Positions 43,136 through 51,966 of a stretch of DNA of 64,000 nt are shown piece by piece. The notes under the pieces were generated by a model. That model was not told the origin of the DNA. It saw only the letters and a program-made list of their open reading frames with translations, and did not search any database. The stretch is from Deltaproteobacteria bacterium (lineage in GTDB: Bacteria > Myxococcota_A > Polyangia > Polyangiales > Houyiibacteriaceae). The position numbers and the translations under genes were made by a program. The stretch spans positions 1-64,000 of the forward strand of contig JAEPMI010000001.1 in assembly GCA_017644045.1 (NCBI GenBank). Reading direction: 5' to 3'. Position 1 is the first letter of the stretch, and every line of letters starts with the position of its first letter.

Positions 43136-44179
43136 TCACACCGGTCGGCGGCGGTTCGCCAGGTAGGTCAGGACCCAGACCAGGCCCATCGCGCCGCTGC
43201 CGTAGAGGAAGTACTCGAGGGTCGAGCGCACGTTCTCCGACCAGGCGAGCAGGTCCTCGGTGGTCTCGCCGGTCGGGCCACCGACGATCACGTCCGGGCT
43301 CTCGATGACGAACGCGATGCCCGCCTGGACGAGCGCGTTGACCACGGTGACGCCCCAGGTGATCCGGCCCACGTGGGCTCGGCTGAGGAAGGTGATCATG
43401 ATCGGCCCGAAGAGCCACGCGAGCGTGCTCGCACGCAGGGCGATGGTGGGGTCGAGCAGCCGCGCGCCGAAGGCCGCGCCGATGACGAGCAGCGGACCGA
43501 TCCACGACGGCGGCAGTCCGCGACGGGCGCCGGTCGCGCGCCCCGTCTGGATGCGGACCGACGTGAGCGGAAGAAAGCGGGCCAGCTCCTCGAGCCACCA
43601 ATGCAGGTGACCGCGGGCGACATCGGCGTCGGGCGGGTTCCAGCCCTGTAGCGTCAACGTCCGACCGCCGTCCTCGCGCTCCGCGAGCGCAGCACCCTCG
43701 AGCGCGCCCGCGCCCTCGCCCCGATAGGCCTCGAGGAAGAGCTCCGTCAGCTCGTCGAGCAGGTTCAGCTCGGCCTCCCCTGGCTTCTCCAGGTCGAGCT
43801 CCACCGTGACGGTCGGCGAGAGCTTCCAGTCACGGCCCTTCTTCACGACCAGCGGCGCCGCGGGGAGCGCCATCGGCTCCTCGACCCACACCAGCTTCTC
43901 GCCGCGCAGCGCGACGCCGCTCGGGAAGGGCACCAGGTCCCAGTCGGCGAGCACGTCGGCGCCTTTCAGCAGCTCGCTCGGCTCGCCCTTCACCACGACA
44001 CAGCCGACGCTCGTGCCGGCCCAGTCCTCGGCCACGCCCTCGGCGCTGCCGATCAACACGTCGGCCTCCTCGAGCGGCTCGAGCACCGACCTGGCCGTGG
44101 CCTCGTCGAGTGGCTCGTCGCTCTTCCAGACCAGCAGGTGATCCCGCGGTTCCTCCGCGGAGCTCTCGTCGTCGCTCAC
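43136..44179 (-). CDS. Hypothetical membrane protein, about 347 aa
   Basis: The N-terminal 220 residues are soluble and acidic with paired patterns (SVLEPLEEADVLIGSAEGVAEDW, ELLKGADVLADWDLVPFPSGVALRGEK). The C-terminal 120 have about four helices (WIGPLLVIGAAFGARLL, LAWLFGPIMITFLSR, GVTVVNALVQAGIAFVIE, EYFLYGSGAMGLVWVLTYLA). The start is GTG 44179, just 4 bases after the aconitase-family stop at 44184, so they form an operon. No family is recognised. Confidence 0.68.
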   Translation of the reverse strand: MSDDESSAEEPRDHLLVWKSDEPLDEATARSVLEPLEEADVLIGSAEGVAEDWAGTSVGCVVVKGEPSELLKGADVLADWDLVPFPSGVALRGEKLVWVEEPMALPAAPLVVKKGRDWKLSPTVTVELDLEKPGEAELNLLDELTELFLEAYRGEGAGALEGAALAEREDGGRTLTLQGWNPPDADVARGHLHWWLEELARFLPLTSVRIQTGRATGARRGLPPSWIGPLLVIGAAFGARLLDPTIALRASTLAWLFGPIMITFLSRAHVGRITWGVTVVNALVQAGIAFVIESPDVIVGGPTGETTEDLLAWSENVRSTLEYFLYGSGAMGLVWVLTYLANRRRPV

Positions 44180-44183
44180 GCGC

Positions 44184-46163
44184 TCACTCGGCGGCGTCCG
44201 CCATCGGACCCAGGAGGGTCTCCGGCGGGACGATCTTGCCCATCACGGCGCTCGCGGCGACGGTCAACGGGCTGGCGAGGTACACCTGCCCCGGACCGCT
44301 GCGGCCGGGGAAGTTCCGGTTCTGCGCGCTCACGCTGACCTGCTCCTGCGTGCGCGAGGCACCCGGCCCGGCGTTGATGCAGGCACCACAGCTCGGCGGA
44401 ATCATCGTCACGCCGGCCTTCTCGAAGACCTCGGTGTAGCCCTTCGCTTCGGCGTATTCGCGGATCGCCTGGCTGCCGAACTGGATGTAGCACTCGACGT
44501 GCTCGGGGACCTTTCGCCCCTGCGCGACGGCGGCCGCGAAGACCTTCGCGTACATGTCCATGTCGCTCTTCTTGCCGCCGGTGCACGAGCCGCCGTAGGC
44601 GATGTCGATGCTGACCTCGCCCTCGAGCTCGCCCATCGGGATGCCGTTGCGGGGGTCGCCGGGAGTCGCGACCATCGGGCCGACCGCCGCGAGGTCGATG
44701 GTGAAGGTGTCGAGGTACTCGGCGCCCTCGTCGCTCTTCAGGATCTTCGCGCGCAGCTCGTCCTTCGCGACGCCGCGCTGCTCGTGGAGGTAGTCGACCA
44801 CGACCTCGTCCGCCTCGATGATGCCGGTGAAGCCGCCGGCCTCGACCGCCATGTTCGTGAGCGTCGCGCGCTCGTCCAGGTCGAGGCCGCGAACGCCGGG
44901 ACCGGTGAACTCGAGCACCTTGCCGATGCCCTTGCTGGTGCGGAAGAAGGGCTGCGCCAGGATGTGGAGCATCACGTCCTTCGCGCTCACGCCGTCGCGG
45001 AGCTCGCCCTCGAGGACGAAGCGAACCGTCTCGGGCACGCGGACGCGGACGTCCTTCGTGTACCAGGCGTTGGCCATGTCGGTGCTGCCGACGCCGAAGG
45101 CGAACGCGCCGAGCACGCCCGCCATGCAGGTGTGGCTGTCGGTGCCGATGACCACGTCACCGGGCATCGCGAGGTCCTCGACCACCGCGTTGTGGCAGAT
45201 GGCCTCCGAGCCGCCCTTGGGCGCTTCGCCGTAGAGCTTCAGCCCGTGTCGCGCGGCGAACTTGCCCTGGGTCTCGGCCAGTCCATCCGCCTTCTCGAGC
45301 AGGCCCATCTTCCGCTTCTCCTCCGGCATCACGTCGGAGAGGAAGGTGAGGTGGTCACGGAACGCGAAGACGCTCTCCGGATCGGTAACGCTCGCGTCGT
45401 CGCCGAGCGCACGACGCAGGAGCGAGTCCGCCATCGGCGTCACGTACTCGTGGCTGAAGCGGACGTCGGTGCGCACGAAGAGCGCGTCGCCCGGCTTGAC
45501 GGCGTCGACGCCGAGGGCGCCCTCCGCCGCGTCGCGGACCGCGTTCTTGGCGATGATCTTCTCGACCAGGGTCATCGGGCGCTTCGCGGTCTCGATCGCG
45601 GGTGGCGCGATCTTCCCGGCCATGCGCTCGCGGTTGTAGGCGAAGAGCCCGCCGGCGCGGACGATGTCCGCGCTGATCGGATCGAGGCCCTGGGTGAACT
45701 CCTCGATGGAGATGGTCTCGCCCGCGATGATCCGCTTCAGGATCCCGAAGTCGGTCGTGGTGAGCAGGCCGATGTTCTGGCAGTTCTGCCCATAGATCTT
45801 CTCGATGCTCTCGGCGACGACCAGCTCGATGCCGGCGGCGAGCTCGCTGAAGGGCGCGGTCTCGCGGCTGCTGCCGCAGCCCTTGCTCAGGCCGCTGACG
45901 ATGACCGAGAAGCCACCGTCCTTGATCGAGTCCTTCTCGACCACGCCACCCTTCAGGCCGACCATGGAGTACCGACCGAGGGTCTCGTCGTAATAGAAGC
46001 AGACCCAGCCGGGCGTGATCTCGTCCGTGCTGATGTTGTCCCGGAGCTTGCGCTCGGGGTCGAGCTCGAGGTCCTCGCCTTCGAGCTGCTTGCGCAGCAG
46101 CGCGAGGTCCTCGGTCAGATAGAGAATGCGGCCTTCGAAGCGGAGGTCGGTCGGTCGGGACAT
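44184..46163 (-). CDS. Aconitase-family hydratase with swivel domain at the N-terminus
   Basis: The 659-residue protein has the LeuD/aconitase swivel part first (residues about 20-190, with DNISTDEITPGWVCFYYDETLG and SKGCGSSRETAPFSEL). The large 4Fe-4S domain comes after (about 220-650, with GTDSHTCMAGVLGAFAFGVGSTDMA, AYGGSCTGGKKSDMDMY and PPSCGACINAGPGASR). Canonical AcnA and AcnB, and the fused LeuCD, have the cluster domain first. The three cluster Cys are present in DSHTC, GGSC and PSCGAC. The N-terminal Met at 46163 starts MSRPTDLRFEGR. The substrate could be an aconitate- or isopropylmalate-like acid. Confidence 0.85.
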   Translation of the reverse strand: MSRPTDLRFEGRILYLTEDLALLRKQLEGEDLELDPERKLRDNISTDEITPGWVCFYYDETLGRYSMVGLKGGVVEKDSIKDGGFSVIVSGLSKGCGSSRETAPFSELAAGIELVVAESIEKIYGQNCQNIGLLTTTDFGILKRIIAGETISIEEFTQGLDPISADIVRAGGLFAYNRERMAGKIAPPAIETAKRPMTLVEKIIAKNAVRDAAEGALGVDAVKPGDALFVRTDVRFSHEYVTPMADSLLRRALGDDASVTDPESVFAFRDHLTFLSDVMPEEKRKMGLLEKADGLAETQGKFAARHGLKLYGEAPKGGSEAICHNAVVEDLAMPGDVVIGTDSHTCMAGVLGAFAFGVGSTDMANAWYTKDVRVRVPETVRFVLEGELRDGVSAKDVMLHILAQPFFRTSKGIGKVLEFTGPGVRGLDLDERATLTNMAVEAGGFTGIIEADEVVVDYLHEQRGVAKDELRAKILKSDEGAEYLDTFTIDLAAVGPMVATPGDPRNGIPMGELEGEVSIDIAYGGSCTGGKKSDMDMYAKVFAAAVAQGRKVPEHVECYIQFGSQAIREYAEAKGYTEVFEKAGVTMIPPSCGACINAGPGASRTQEQVSVSAQNRNFPGRSGPGQVYLASPLTVAASAVMGKIVPPETLLGPMADAAE

Positions 46164-46351
46164 CGAGTGGCTGGTTCCTGTGCGGCTGAGCGTGCGGCTG
46201 CCCCCCATGAAAGACATCCAGCGCGCGCGCCTGATGGCGCATCGTCTTCCATCGAGGGGGGCGGTTCCATCCCGCTCGTGCGCTTCGTCACTGATTCCGC
46301 TGGTCTTCGGCTGCGCCCGTGGCGGGACCGCCGTGGTACCGTGCCGGGGTC

Positions 46352-47074
46352 ATGCATCTCTTCGTGGCGGGGGCGACGGGGTATACGGGGCGGAACCTCG
46401 TGGAGTTGGCGGCCGAGCGCCCGGGCCTCCGCACCCACGCACACGTTCGCCCGGACTCCCCACGGCTGAACCGATGGCGCGACCGTTTCGGGGTCCGCGG
46501 GGTACGCGTCGACGCGACGCCGTGGGAAGAGCAGGCGATGACCGAGCGCATCACGGAGCTCGCGCCGGACGTGGTCTACGCGCTCCTCGGCACCACCAAG
46601 AAACGCGCGAAGGCCGCTCGCGAAGCAGGCCAGGAAGCCGGCTACGAGGCGGTCGACTACGGACTGACCGTGATGCTCCTTCGGGCGTGCGTCGCCGCCG
46701 GGCACGGTCCTCGCTTCATCTACCTCTCGTCGATGGGCGTGAAGGACGGCGTGAAGAACGAGTACCTCGCGGTACGAGCCCGCGTGGAGAGCGAGCTCGC
46801 GGAGAGCGGCTTGCCCTACGTGATCGCCCGCCCGTCGTTCATCAGCGGCGAAGACCGCGAGGAGAACCGGCCGGGTGAGCGCATCGCGTCGACCCTCGGC
46901 GACGGCCTGCTGAAGACCGCAGGCGTGCTCGGTCTCGGCAAGCTCCGCGACCGCTACGCATCGATGACCGGCGAGGAGCTCGCGCGTGCCCTGCTGCGGC
47001 TCGGCACGCGCCCGGACCACGAAGACGAGATCGTGGAAGCCGACGGGCTTCGCGAGCTGGCGCAGGCATTCTGA
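46352..47074 (+). CDS. NAD(P)H-binding atypical SDR protein
   Basis: The 240-residue protein opens with a Rossmann motif MHLFVAGATGYTGRNLVELAAERPG, then the DVVYALLGTTKKRAK and FIYLSSMGVKDGVKNEYLAVRARVESELAESGLPYVIARPSFISG segments typical of NmrA/atypical SDRs. The short-chain YxxxK is replaced by EYLAV-type sequence, so it is probably a binding or epimerase-like protein. The ATG at 46352 is used because 46319 adds no conserved sequence. It is coupled to the next gene (TGATG). Confidence 0.88.
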   Translation: MHLFVAGATGYTGRNLVELAAERPGLRTHAHVRPDSPRLNRWRDRFGVRGVRVDATPWEEQAMTERITELAPDVVYALLGTTKKRAKAAREAGQEAGYEAVDYGLTVMLLRACVAAGHGPRFIYLSSMGVKDGVKNEYLAVRARVESELAESGLPYVIARPSFISGEDREENRPGERIASTLGDGLLKTAGVLGLGKLRDRYASMTGEELARALLRLGTRPDHEDEIVEADGLRELAQAF

Positions 47075-48615
47075 TGCGGCTCTCGCTCATCGTGATGCTC
47101 CTCTGGAGCGCGAGCGCCGGTGCGCAGGATCTGATCCTGGACGGCACCCTCGACGCCGACGCACCGCCCTACACCGCCATCCCCTTCACGGTCCCCGAGG
47201 GCACCGTGGAGATCGAGGTCCGCCACGACGACCTGAGCGAGGCCAACATCCTGGACTGGGGCCTCGCCGATCCGGAGCGCGTCCGCGGCTGGGGCGGCGG
47301 CAACACCGAGCCCGCCGTCGTGGGCGTCGAGACCGCGTCGCGGAGCTACCTGCCCGGCCCGATCGCCGCGGGCGAGTGGCAGGTGCTCGTCGGCCAGGCG
47401 CTGGTCCCCGAGCCGGCGACCTATCACATCGAGATCTTCTTCCGCACGACGCCGACCCTCGACGCGCAGCCGGACCGCGGTCCCTACGTTCCCGCCGCCG
47501 CGCTCGAGAGCGGCCCCCGCTGGTATGCGGGCGACTTCCACGTGCACTCGCTCGAGAGCGGCGACGCCCGCGCGACCATCGACGAGTCCGCCCAGCTCGC
47601 CGCGGACCTCGGCCTCGACTTCATCGAGCTCTCCGAGCACAACACCGTCTCGCAGGTCGACTACCTCACCAGCGCGCAATCGCGGCACCCGAGCGTGCTG
47701 CTGATGCCGGGCATCGAGGTCACCACCTACTTCGGTCACGGCAACGCGATCGGCGTTCCGACCTTCGTCGACTTCCGCGCGCGCTCCGACGTCGGCGTGA
47801 CCTTCGAAGGCATGGTCGCGGACACCGAAGCCGCGGGCGGCATCTTCGCGATCAATCACCCCGTGCTCGATCTCGGCGACGTCTGCCTCGGCTGCGCCTG
47901 GGACCTCGGCACCGAGGGCGTCCACGCGCTCGAGATCCAGAACGGCGCCTATTCGCTCACCGGCACCCTCTTCTACCGGAACGCCACCGCCTTCTGGGAC
48001 GCCATGCTCGACGAGGGCGCGCACGTCGCGGCCATCGGCGGTAGCGACGACCACCGTGCGGGCGTCGACCTCGACCGGCTGCAGAGCCCGATCGGCAGCC
48101 CGACCACGCTGGTCTACGCCGACGAGCTCTGCGTCGCGGCCATCGTCGACGCGGTCCGCGCGGGGCGCACGGTCGTGAAGCTCGAGGGCCCGGGGGACCC
48201 GATGGTCGAGCTCACCGCCGGCCGCGCCATGGTCGGCGACACCGTCGACGGCCCCGTCACGCTGACCGCCGTCGTCACCGGCGCCACCACCGGCACCCTC
48301 GCCTTCCTCCGCAACGGCGACATCCACACCCAGGTCGACGTCACCAGCGACCCCTTCGAGACCACGCTCGAGGTCGACGCCCCCTTCGGCGACGTCGACG
48401 ACCGCTGGCGCGCTCAGCTCTCGATGCCCCGACCCCGAGTCGTCACCAGCCACATCTGGGTCCGCGCCAACGGCGAAGAGCCCCCGCCCGATGGTGGCCC
48501 CGGCGGCGGGAGCACCGGCGGCGGCTGCGGCTGCCGAACAGCCCCCGGCTCGTTCGCAGCGTGGCCACTGCTCCTGCTTCTCTGGACGCGGCGCTCACGC
48601 CCATCACAGCGCTGA
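47074..48615 (+). CDS. Secreted CehA/McbA-like PHP metallohydrolase with MYXO-CTERM-like tail
   Basis: A signal peptide (LSLIVMLLWSASAGAQ) leads into a beta domain and then the PHP domain (about 150-420): YAGDFHVHSLESGDARATIDE with two His, FIELSEHNTVSQ, and ACINHPV-like IFAINHPVLDLGD, plus GGSDDHRAGVD. The C-terminus GGGCGCRTAPGSFAAWPLLLLLWTRRSR is a Cys-containing hydrophobic tail followed by Arg, the MYXO-CTERM sorting signal layout. It would act at the cell surface as a phosphoester or carbamate hydrolase. Start ATG 47074 overlaps the SDR stop. Confidence 0.88.
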   Translation: MRLSLIVMLLWSASAGAQDLILDGTLDADAPPYTAIPFTVPEGTVEIEVRHDDLSEANILDWGLADPERVRGWGGGNTEPAVVGVETASRSYLPGPIAAGEWQVLVGQALVPEPATYHIEIFFRTTPTLDAQPDRGPYVPAAALESGPRWYAGDFHVHSLESGDARATIDESAQLAADLGLDFIELSEHNTVSQVDYLTSAQSRHPSVLLMPGIEVTTYFGHGNAIGVPTFVDFRARSDVGVTFEGMVADTEAAGGIFAINHPVLDLGDVCLGCAWDLGTEGVHALEIQNGAYSLTGTLFYRNATAFWDAMLDEGAHVAAIGGSDDHRAGVDLDRLQSPIGSPTTLVYADELCVAAIVDAVRAGRTVVKLEGPGDPMVELTAGRAMVGDTVDGPVTLTAVVTGATTGTLAFLRNGDIHTQVDVTSDPFETTLEVDAPFGDVDDRWRAQLSMPRPRVVTSHIWVRANGEEPPPDGGPGGGSTGGGCGCRTAPGSFAAWPLLLLLWTRRSRPSQR

Positions 48616-48620
48616 ACCAC

Positions 48621-48794
48621 TCAGGTCTCCCCGCTCCTCGGACGAATCGAGCGCGCGAAGTTGCGCGAGGCCGAAACCGCACCAGATGACATCTCGGGCA
48701 GCGGGCGAGGGGATGGCTCGCCGGCCCCATCGGGCAGTGGCAGGAGCCCCGCCACCGACACCAGCGCACGGTCCCACGCTTCAGGGTCGGCCAT
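48621..48794 (-). CDS. Possible small protein (57 aa)
   Basis: ATG 48794 opens an ORF reading MADPEAWDRALVSVAGLLPLP, ending EMSSGAVSASRNFARSIRPRSGET. It starts 14 bases inside the end of the preceding small ORF (48781-48993), as in a translationally coupled unit. No family, no membrane segment and no strong ribosome-binding site are seen; it may be fortuitous. Confidence 0.3.
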   Translation of the reverse strand: MADPEAWDRALVSVAGLLPLPDGAGEPSPRPLPEMSSGAVSASRNFARSIRPRSGET

Positions 48795-48993
48795 CGAAGG
48801 CGTGTGCGCAGGTGAGGTCCGTCGCAGCCTGAAGCATCACGGTCACCTCGCCCCGATATCGCCCGTCGAGTCGCTCCCAAGAGAAGCGAGTGGAGAGCCC
48901 GAGGACCACCCCGGCCAGGAACTTCCACTCTGGCGAGATCCGGTGCTCTCGAGCGTGCCAGCGCGCCTGGATGTCGATGGGGTCGAGCGCCAT
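48781..48993 (-). CDS. Possible small protein (70 aa)
   Basis: The 70-residue ORF reads MALDPIDIQARWHAREHRISPEW and goes on with FLAGVVLGLSTRFSWERLDGRYRGEVTVML, a plausible amphipathic pattern. It starts 7 bases after the stop of the lipoprotein gene at 49000. The codon and amino-acid profile is unlike the Arg/Ala-rich shadow ORFs beside it. Function is unknown. Confidence 0.45.
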   Translation of the reverse strand: MALDPIDIQARWHAREHRISPEWKFLAGVVLGLSTRFSWERLDGRYRGEVTVMLQAATDLTCAHAFDGRP

Positions 48994-48999
48994 CGGGCA

Positions 49000-49230
49000 T
49001 CAAGGCGCAGCGTCGGGTGGAGCTTCGCAGAACCCGCCAGACTGCTCGACTGCGTCCGTGGGGCAGACGCGACGACCGATGCCGCACTGATAGGGCACTT
49101 CGGTCCCATCAGCGAGACAGCAGACGATGTCGGCGGGCTCGTCGCACGGCGGCTCTTCGATGACGTCGTCTCCGCACGCAGCCGCGAGCAAGAAGACGGT
49201 GGCGCCCAGAGTTCGAAGGCAGTCGACCAT
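49000..49230 (-). CDS. Small Cys-rich lipoprotein (76 aa)
   Basis: The signal MVDCLRTLGATVFLLAAAC ends in a good lipobox (LAAAC). The mature 58 residues hold CDEPADIVCCLADGTEVPYQCGIGRRVCPTDAVEQSGGFC, six or more Cys in EGF- or knottin-like spacing. It is a small surface protein of unknown role, first in a possible run of small genes, and divergent from biotin carboxylase. Confidence 0.75.
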   Translation of the reverse strand: MVDCLRTLGATVFLLAAACGDDVIEEPPCDEPADIVCCLADGTEVPYQCGIGRRVCPTDAVEQSGGFCEAPPDAAP

Positions 49231-49286
49231 GGTGGGGGCATCCTATCCTACACAGGTCGATGAGCGCCGGCGCCCGAGCGCTTGAC

Positions 49287-49305
49287 GCGCCGCGGCATGC
49301 GGCGC
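49287..49305. promoter_or_regulatory. Inverted repeat just upstream of biotin carboxylase
   Basis: GCGCCGC and GCGGCGC form a perfect 7-bp stem around a 5-base loop (GGCAT), ending 15 bases before the ATG at 49320. It could affect translation of the mRNA or be a chance GC-rich palindrome. Confidence 0.25.
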
Positions 49306-49319
49306 AGCCTCCGCCCTCG

Positions 49320-50855
49320 ATGGCTGATTCTGCTGTTCCCTTCGAGAAGGTCCTGGTCGCCAACCGCGGTGAGATCGCCGTCCGCGTCATGCGGACCCTC
49401 CGCGAGATGGGCATTCGCTCGGTCGCCGTGTACAGCGATGCCGATCGTGACGCGCTCCACGTGCGGATGGCGGACGAGGCCGTGGCCATCGGGCCCGCGC
49501 CGAGCCGCGAGAGCTACCTGGTGCATGAGAAGATCCTCGCCGCCTGCAAGAAGACCGGCGCGACGGCCATTCACCCCGGCTACGGCTTCCTGAGCGAGAA
49601 CGCGGCGTTCGCACGCGCCTGCAAAGAAGCCGGCATCACCTTCATCGGTCCGGACCCCTCGGCGATGGAGGCGATGGGCTCCAAGACCGCCGCGCGCGAG
49701 AAGATGATGGCCGCCGACGTGCCGGTCGTGCCCGGTGCGCTCATCGACGACCCCTCCGAGCTGAAGGCCGCGGCCGAGAAGCTCGGGTTGCCGGTGATGC
49801 TCAAGGCGTCGGCCGGTGGTGGCGGCAAGGGCATGCGCCTGGTCCACGAGGCCGCGGATCTGGAAGAAGCCTTCGAGCGCGCGCGCAGCGAGGCCGCCAA
49901 CGCCTTCGGCGACGACACCGTCTACATGGAGAAGGCGATCATCAACCCGCGGCACATCGAGATCCAGGTGCTCGCGGACGGCCACGGCAATTGCGTGCAC
50001 CTCTTCGAGCGCGACTGCTCGATCCAGCGGCGACACCAGAAGGTGATCGAGGAGTCGCCCTCCCCCTTCGCCAAGGCCGACGACGCGAAGATCGCCGAGA
50101 TGGGCGCCGTCGCCGTCGCCGCCGCCAAGGCCGTCGACTACGAGGGCGCGGGCACCGTCGAGTTCCTCATGGGCACCGACGGCAGCTTCTACTTCCTCGA
50201 GATGAACACCCGCCTGCAGGTCGAGCACCCGATCACCGAGCTGGTGACCGGCATGGACCTCGTGCGCGAGCAGGTGCGCATCGCCGCCGGCGAAGAGCTC
50301 GGCTACGACCAGAGCGCCGTCACGCGCCGCGGACACGCGATCGAGTGTCGCGTCTACGCCGAGGACCCGGACCGCAACTTCATGCCGAGCCCCGGCCCCA
50401 TCGACGTGCTGCGCGTGCCGACCGGCCCCGGCGTCCGCGACGACTCGGGCACCTATGAGGGCTCCGAGGTCCCGAGCCACTACGACCCGATGGTCAGCAA
50501 GCTCTGCGTCTGGGCGCCGACCCGCGACCTCGCCGTGCAGCGCATGCGCCGCGCGCTCGAGGAGTACGTGGTCACCGGCATCAAGACCAGCGTGCCCTTC
50601 CACCTGCGGGTGATGAGCCACCCGGAGTTCGTCGCCGGTGAGTACGACACGGGCTACATCGCCAAGAACGAAGAGGCGCTCCTGACCCCGCCCAGCCTCG
50701 GCAGCGACGCCAAGGCCCTCGCCATCGCGGCCGCGGTCGCGCAGGCGTTCCGCGATCAGGACGCCATCGGCGGCACCGGCACGGCGAAGAGCAACGGCAG
50801 CAACGGCGGCCCGGGGATCTCCCCGTGGCGCCTCGGCGCGCTCACTCGCCACTGA
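49320..50855 (+). CDS. accC: Biotin carboxylase subunit of an acyl-CoA carboxylase
   Basis: The 511-residue protein has the entire biotin carboxylase unit. The N-terminal KVLVANRGEIAVRVMRTLREMG is followed by SYLVHEKILAACKKTGATAIHPGYGFLSENAAFA, the ATP-grasp Gly loop KASAGGGGKGMRLV, and FLEMNTRLQVEHPITE, then EYVVTGIKTSVPF. The last 40 residues are an Ala/Gly/Ser linker ending SPWRLGALTRH, similar to the segment that opens the BT/BCCP part of fused propionyl-CoA carboxylase alpha, after which the protein stops. No BCCP gene follows, so biotin carrier must come from elsewhere. Confidence 0.93.
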   Translation: MADSAVPFEKVLVANRGEIAVRVMRTLREMGIRSVAVYSDADRDALHVRMADEAVAIGPAPSRESYLVHEKILAACKKTGATAIHPGYGFLSENAAFARACKEAGITFIGPDPSAMEAMGSKTAAREKMMAADVPVVPGALIDDPSELKAAAEKLGLPVMLKASAGGGGKGMRLVHEAADLEEAFERARSEAANAFGDDTVYMEKAIINPRHIEIQVLADGHGNCVHLFERDCSIQRRHQKVIEESPSPFAKADDAKIAEMGAVAVAAAKAVDYEGAGTVEFLMGTDGSFYFLEMNTRLQVEHPITELVTGMDLVREQVRIAAGEELGYDQSAVTRRGHAIECRVYAEDPDRNFMPSPGPIDVLRVPTGPGVRDDSGTYEGSEVPSHYDPMVSKLCVWAPTRDLAVQRMRRALEEYVVTGIKTSVPFHLRVMSHPEFVAGEYDTGYIAKNEEALLTPPSLGSDAKALAIAAAVAQAFRDQDAIGGTGTAKSNGSNGGPGISPWRLGALTRH

Positions 50856-51966
50856 TCGCGTACGCCGTCCGCATCACCTCCGCCGCGGGTTTGCCCGCCG
50901 GTGAGAAACCGGTCGGGCCTTCCTCGCGCGAGTCCGGGTCGGTGAACCACTTCCAGAGGTACACGCCGCGCACGTAGTCGCGGGTCGCCGCCTCGGCGAA
51001 GAAGAGCGTGTAGAGGGTGCGCTGCAGCTCGAGGTCGACCTCGGCGTCGGTGCCGTCGGTCCACTCGTGTGGCCGCAGCGCCGCGTTGGTGGCCGAGCGG
51101 TAGCCGATCTCGGTGAAGATCACCGGACGCTCGTGCTGCGTGGACAGCTCGGCGAGGCGATCGAAGTAGCCACGGAGCCGCTCCCGCATCGCGCCGGTCG
51201 TCTCGCCCTCCGCGTGCGCGACTGGCGGGTAGAACTGGATGCCCAGCGCGTCGAGCGCGTCCCAGAAGGGCACCGAGTCCATCGCGTCCCAGTTGGCCGC
51301 GTAGACCAGCTCGCCCTCATAGACCGACCGCACGGCCGCGATCAGCCGCCGCCAGCGCTCCTCCTGGCCGAGGCTCGAACGGAGCTCGGTCCCGATGACC
51401 AGCCACTCCACGCCGGTCTCCGCGGCGAGCCGGGCGTAGCCGACCATCCACGGCTCGTACGAGTCGAAGAACGCGTCCCAGCCGGCCGCGGGGTCCAACC
51501 GCGCGCGCCACTCGCCCCGCGCCACCCACAGGTGCGGCTTGAGCATCACCGAGTGCCCGGCTGCGTGCGCGGCTTCGATCTCCCGGCGGGTGCGCTCGTC
51601 GGTCTCGGACGCGCCGATGGAGTCGGCGTGGCGAATCTCGTGCGCGCCGAGCGAGGGCAGGAAGCCGAAGGGTGTGAGCGACACGGAACCGACGGCGTGC
51701 TCCCGAAGCTCTTCGAGCGTGCGCCGACTCGTCTCGCTGCCGTAGCCTCGCGCGCCTCCGTCCTGATAGGCGTGCGCGTAGCAGACGCCGCGCAACACCT
51801 CGGGCGGCAACGGCGGCACCTCGGGCAGCGGCTCGACCGGCGCGGGAGCTTCCACCGCGGGCTCGACGGGCCGGCTCGGCGCGTTCGGCTCGGTGGCGCA
51901 GGGGCCTCCGCACGCCGCCAGCCCCAGCCACGCCATCCACCAGATCCTCCGCGCTCCGCCCGCCAC
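50842..51966 (-). CDS. GH113-like glycoside hydrolase lipoprotein
   Basis: The 374-residue protein starts at GTG 51966, with signal RRIWWMAWLGLAAC (lipobox) and a Glu/Pro-rich linker (PVEPAVEAPAPVEPLPEVPPLP). The TIM-barrel domain has GVCYAHAYQDGGARGYGS, SVSLTPFGFLPSL, the GTELRSS segment (acid/base Glu), VYAANWDAMDSVPFWDALDALGIQFYPPV and FTEIGYRS (nucleophile Glu). These fit family GH113 beta-mannanase-like enzymes. Alternative start ATG 51936 would leave too short a signal. The stop overlaps accC by 14 bases. Confidence 0.85.
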   Translation of the reverse strand: MAGGARRIWWMAWLGLAACGGPCATEPNAPSRPVEPAVEAPAPVEPLPEVPPLPPEVLRGVCYAHAYQDGGARGYGSETSRRTLEELREHAVGSVSLTPFGFLPSLGAHEIRHADSIGASETDERTRREIEAAHAAGHSVMLKPHLWVARGEWRARLDPAAGWDAFFDSYEPWMVGYARLAAETGVEWLVIGTELRSSLGQEERWRRLIAAVRSVYEGELVYAANWDAMDSVPFWDALDALGIQFYPPVAHAEGETTGAMRERLRGYFDRLAELSTQHERPVIFTEIGYRSATNAALRPHEWTDGTDAEVDLELQRTLYTLFFAEAATRDYVRGVYLWKWFTDPDSREEGPTGFSPAGKPAAEVMRTAYAISGE

